From Christensenellaceae bacterium (GTDB lineage: Bacteria > Bacillota > Clostridia > Christensenellales > Borkfalkiaceae): 64,000 bases of DNA. A model generated the notes under the pieces. The model was not told the origin of the DNA and ran no database searches. It saw nothing but the letters and a program-made list of their open reading frames with translations. Below, one piece after another: positions 63,889 to 64,000 of this stretch (position 1 is the stretch's first letter; every line of letters starts with the position of its first letter). The DNA is taken from NCBI GenBank assembly GCA_948890655.1, contig CAQTYU010000001.1:236013-300012 (forward strand), read 5' to 3'. Position numbers and translations under genes: made by a program.

Positions 63889-64000
63889 TTAAACGGCGAA
63901 AATTACGCCGTCGGGCTTAAATTGTACAGCATTGCCTGACCGCAGGTATTCGCCCTGTCTTTTGTCTACTCTTTATACTCTGCAATTCGCCCTGTCCTTT
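63889..64000 (-). CDS. C-terminal fragment of a probable phage coat gene (partial, possibly frameshifted)
   Basis: A minus-strand frame ends ...YLRSGNAVQFKPDGVIFAV at 63889, a phrase typical of major coat protein ends. That frame is closed at 63973-63975. A near-duplicate AAAGGACAGGGCGAA lies 37 bases further right and would be in frame with coat sequence only if the 37-base unit were removed. So either the end is frameshifted by a 37-bp duplication or the fragment is not coding. Confidence 0.4.

Overview
The window looks like a chromosomal segment of an anaerobic Gram-positive bacterium in the Clostridia (Bacillota). The signs are an Rnf ferredoxin:NAD+ oxidoreductase, many lipoproteins with lipoboxes and no outer-membrane genes, sigma-70/A-type promoters of the form TTGACA-17-TATAAT, a one-piece tmRNA, and very large MBG-repeat surface proteins of the kind common in gut Clostridia. 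A placement near Christensenellales-like gut lineages is only a guess. No rRNA or tRNA genes, CRISPR arrays or transposases were seen.

Layout. 1-3909 (+): the end of an rnf operon (rnfD partial, rnfG, rnfE, rnfA, rnfB). 4023-6338 (-): a flavin module (NusG-II-like protein, ApbE flavin transferase, FMN-binding-like lipoprotein) that probably matures and uses covalent flavins with Rnf. 6472-13010: housekeeping genes (MacB-type ABC fusion, glutamyl-tRNA synthetase with a membrane HTH regulator, DegV). 13165-37775 (-): a 24.6 kb run of six collinear envelope genes: a 917-aa MBG protein, a 4185-aa MBG giant, a membrane protein with a lysine-rich tail, a small membrane protein, a transmembrane leucine-rich-repeat protein and a 1567-aa CvpA-like protein. 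38005-46212 (-): a four-gene cluster behind a perfect consensus promoter: a GH3-like/pseudo-AAA fusion, two membrane-anchored McrB-like AAA+ ATPases whose last 373 residues and coding DNA appear identical, and between them a DUF2357/McrC-like coiled-coil protein without a visible nuclease. This is the strongest candidate for an undescribed system.

46468-59805: mostly housekeeping genes: LMW phosphatase, amidase-like protein, queuosine-precursor transporter, Ig-like lipoprotein, an M6 protease broken by one amber codon, a frameshifted small gene, tmRNA, a PfkB sugar kinase, a PPTase-MTAN-LuxS-UDG operon and an ApgM phosphoglycerate mutase. 59870-61424 (-): two RNA-modification genes. 61530-64000 (-): proteins resembling phage head-to-tail genes, running off the right edge.

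Themes. Rnf, ApbE and FMN-binding proteins form one energy/flavin system. Several genes (apbE, the HTH regulator, the LMW phosphatase, pfkB and the rRNA methyltransferase) have a -10 box 4-8 bases before the expected transcript start and no Shine-Dalgarno sequence, which suggests leaderless mRNAs. Two families of short dispersed repeats were seen. One resembles the widespread TTCTTCGCTTCGTTCAGAATGAC element and has entered coding sequences. The other is a GCATATATNGGGG element confined to 47-59 kb.
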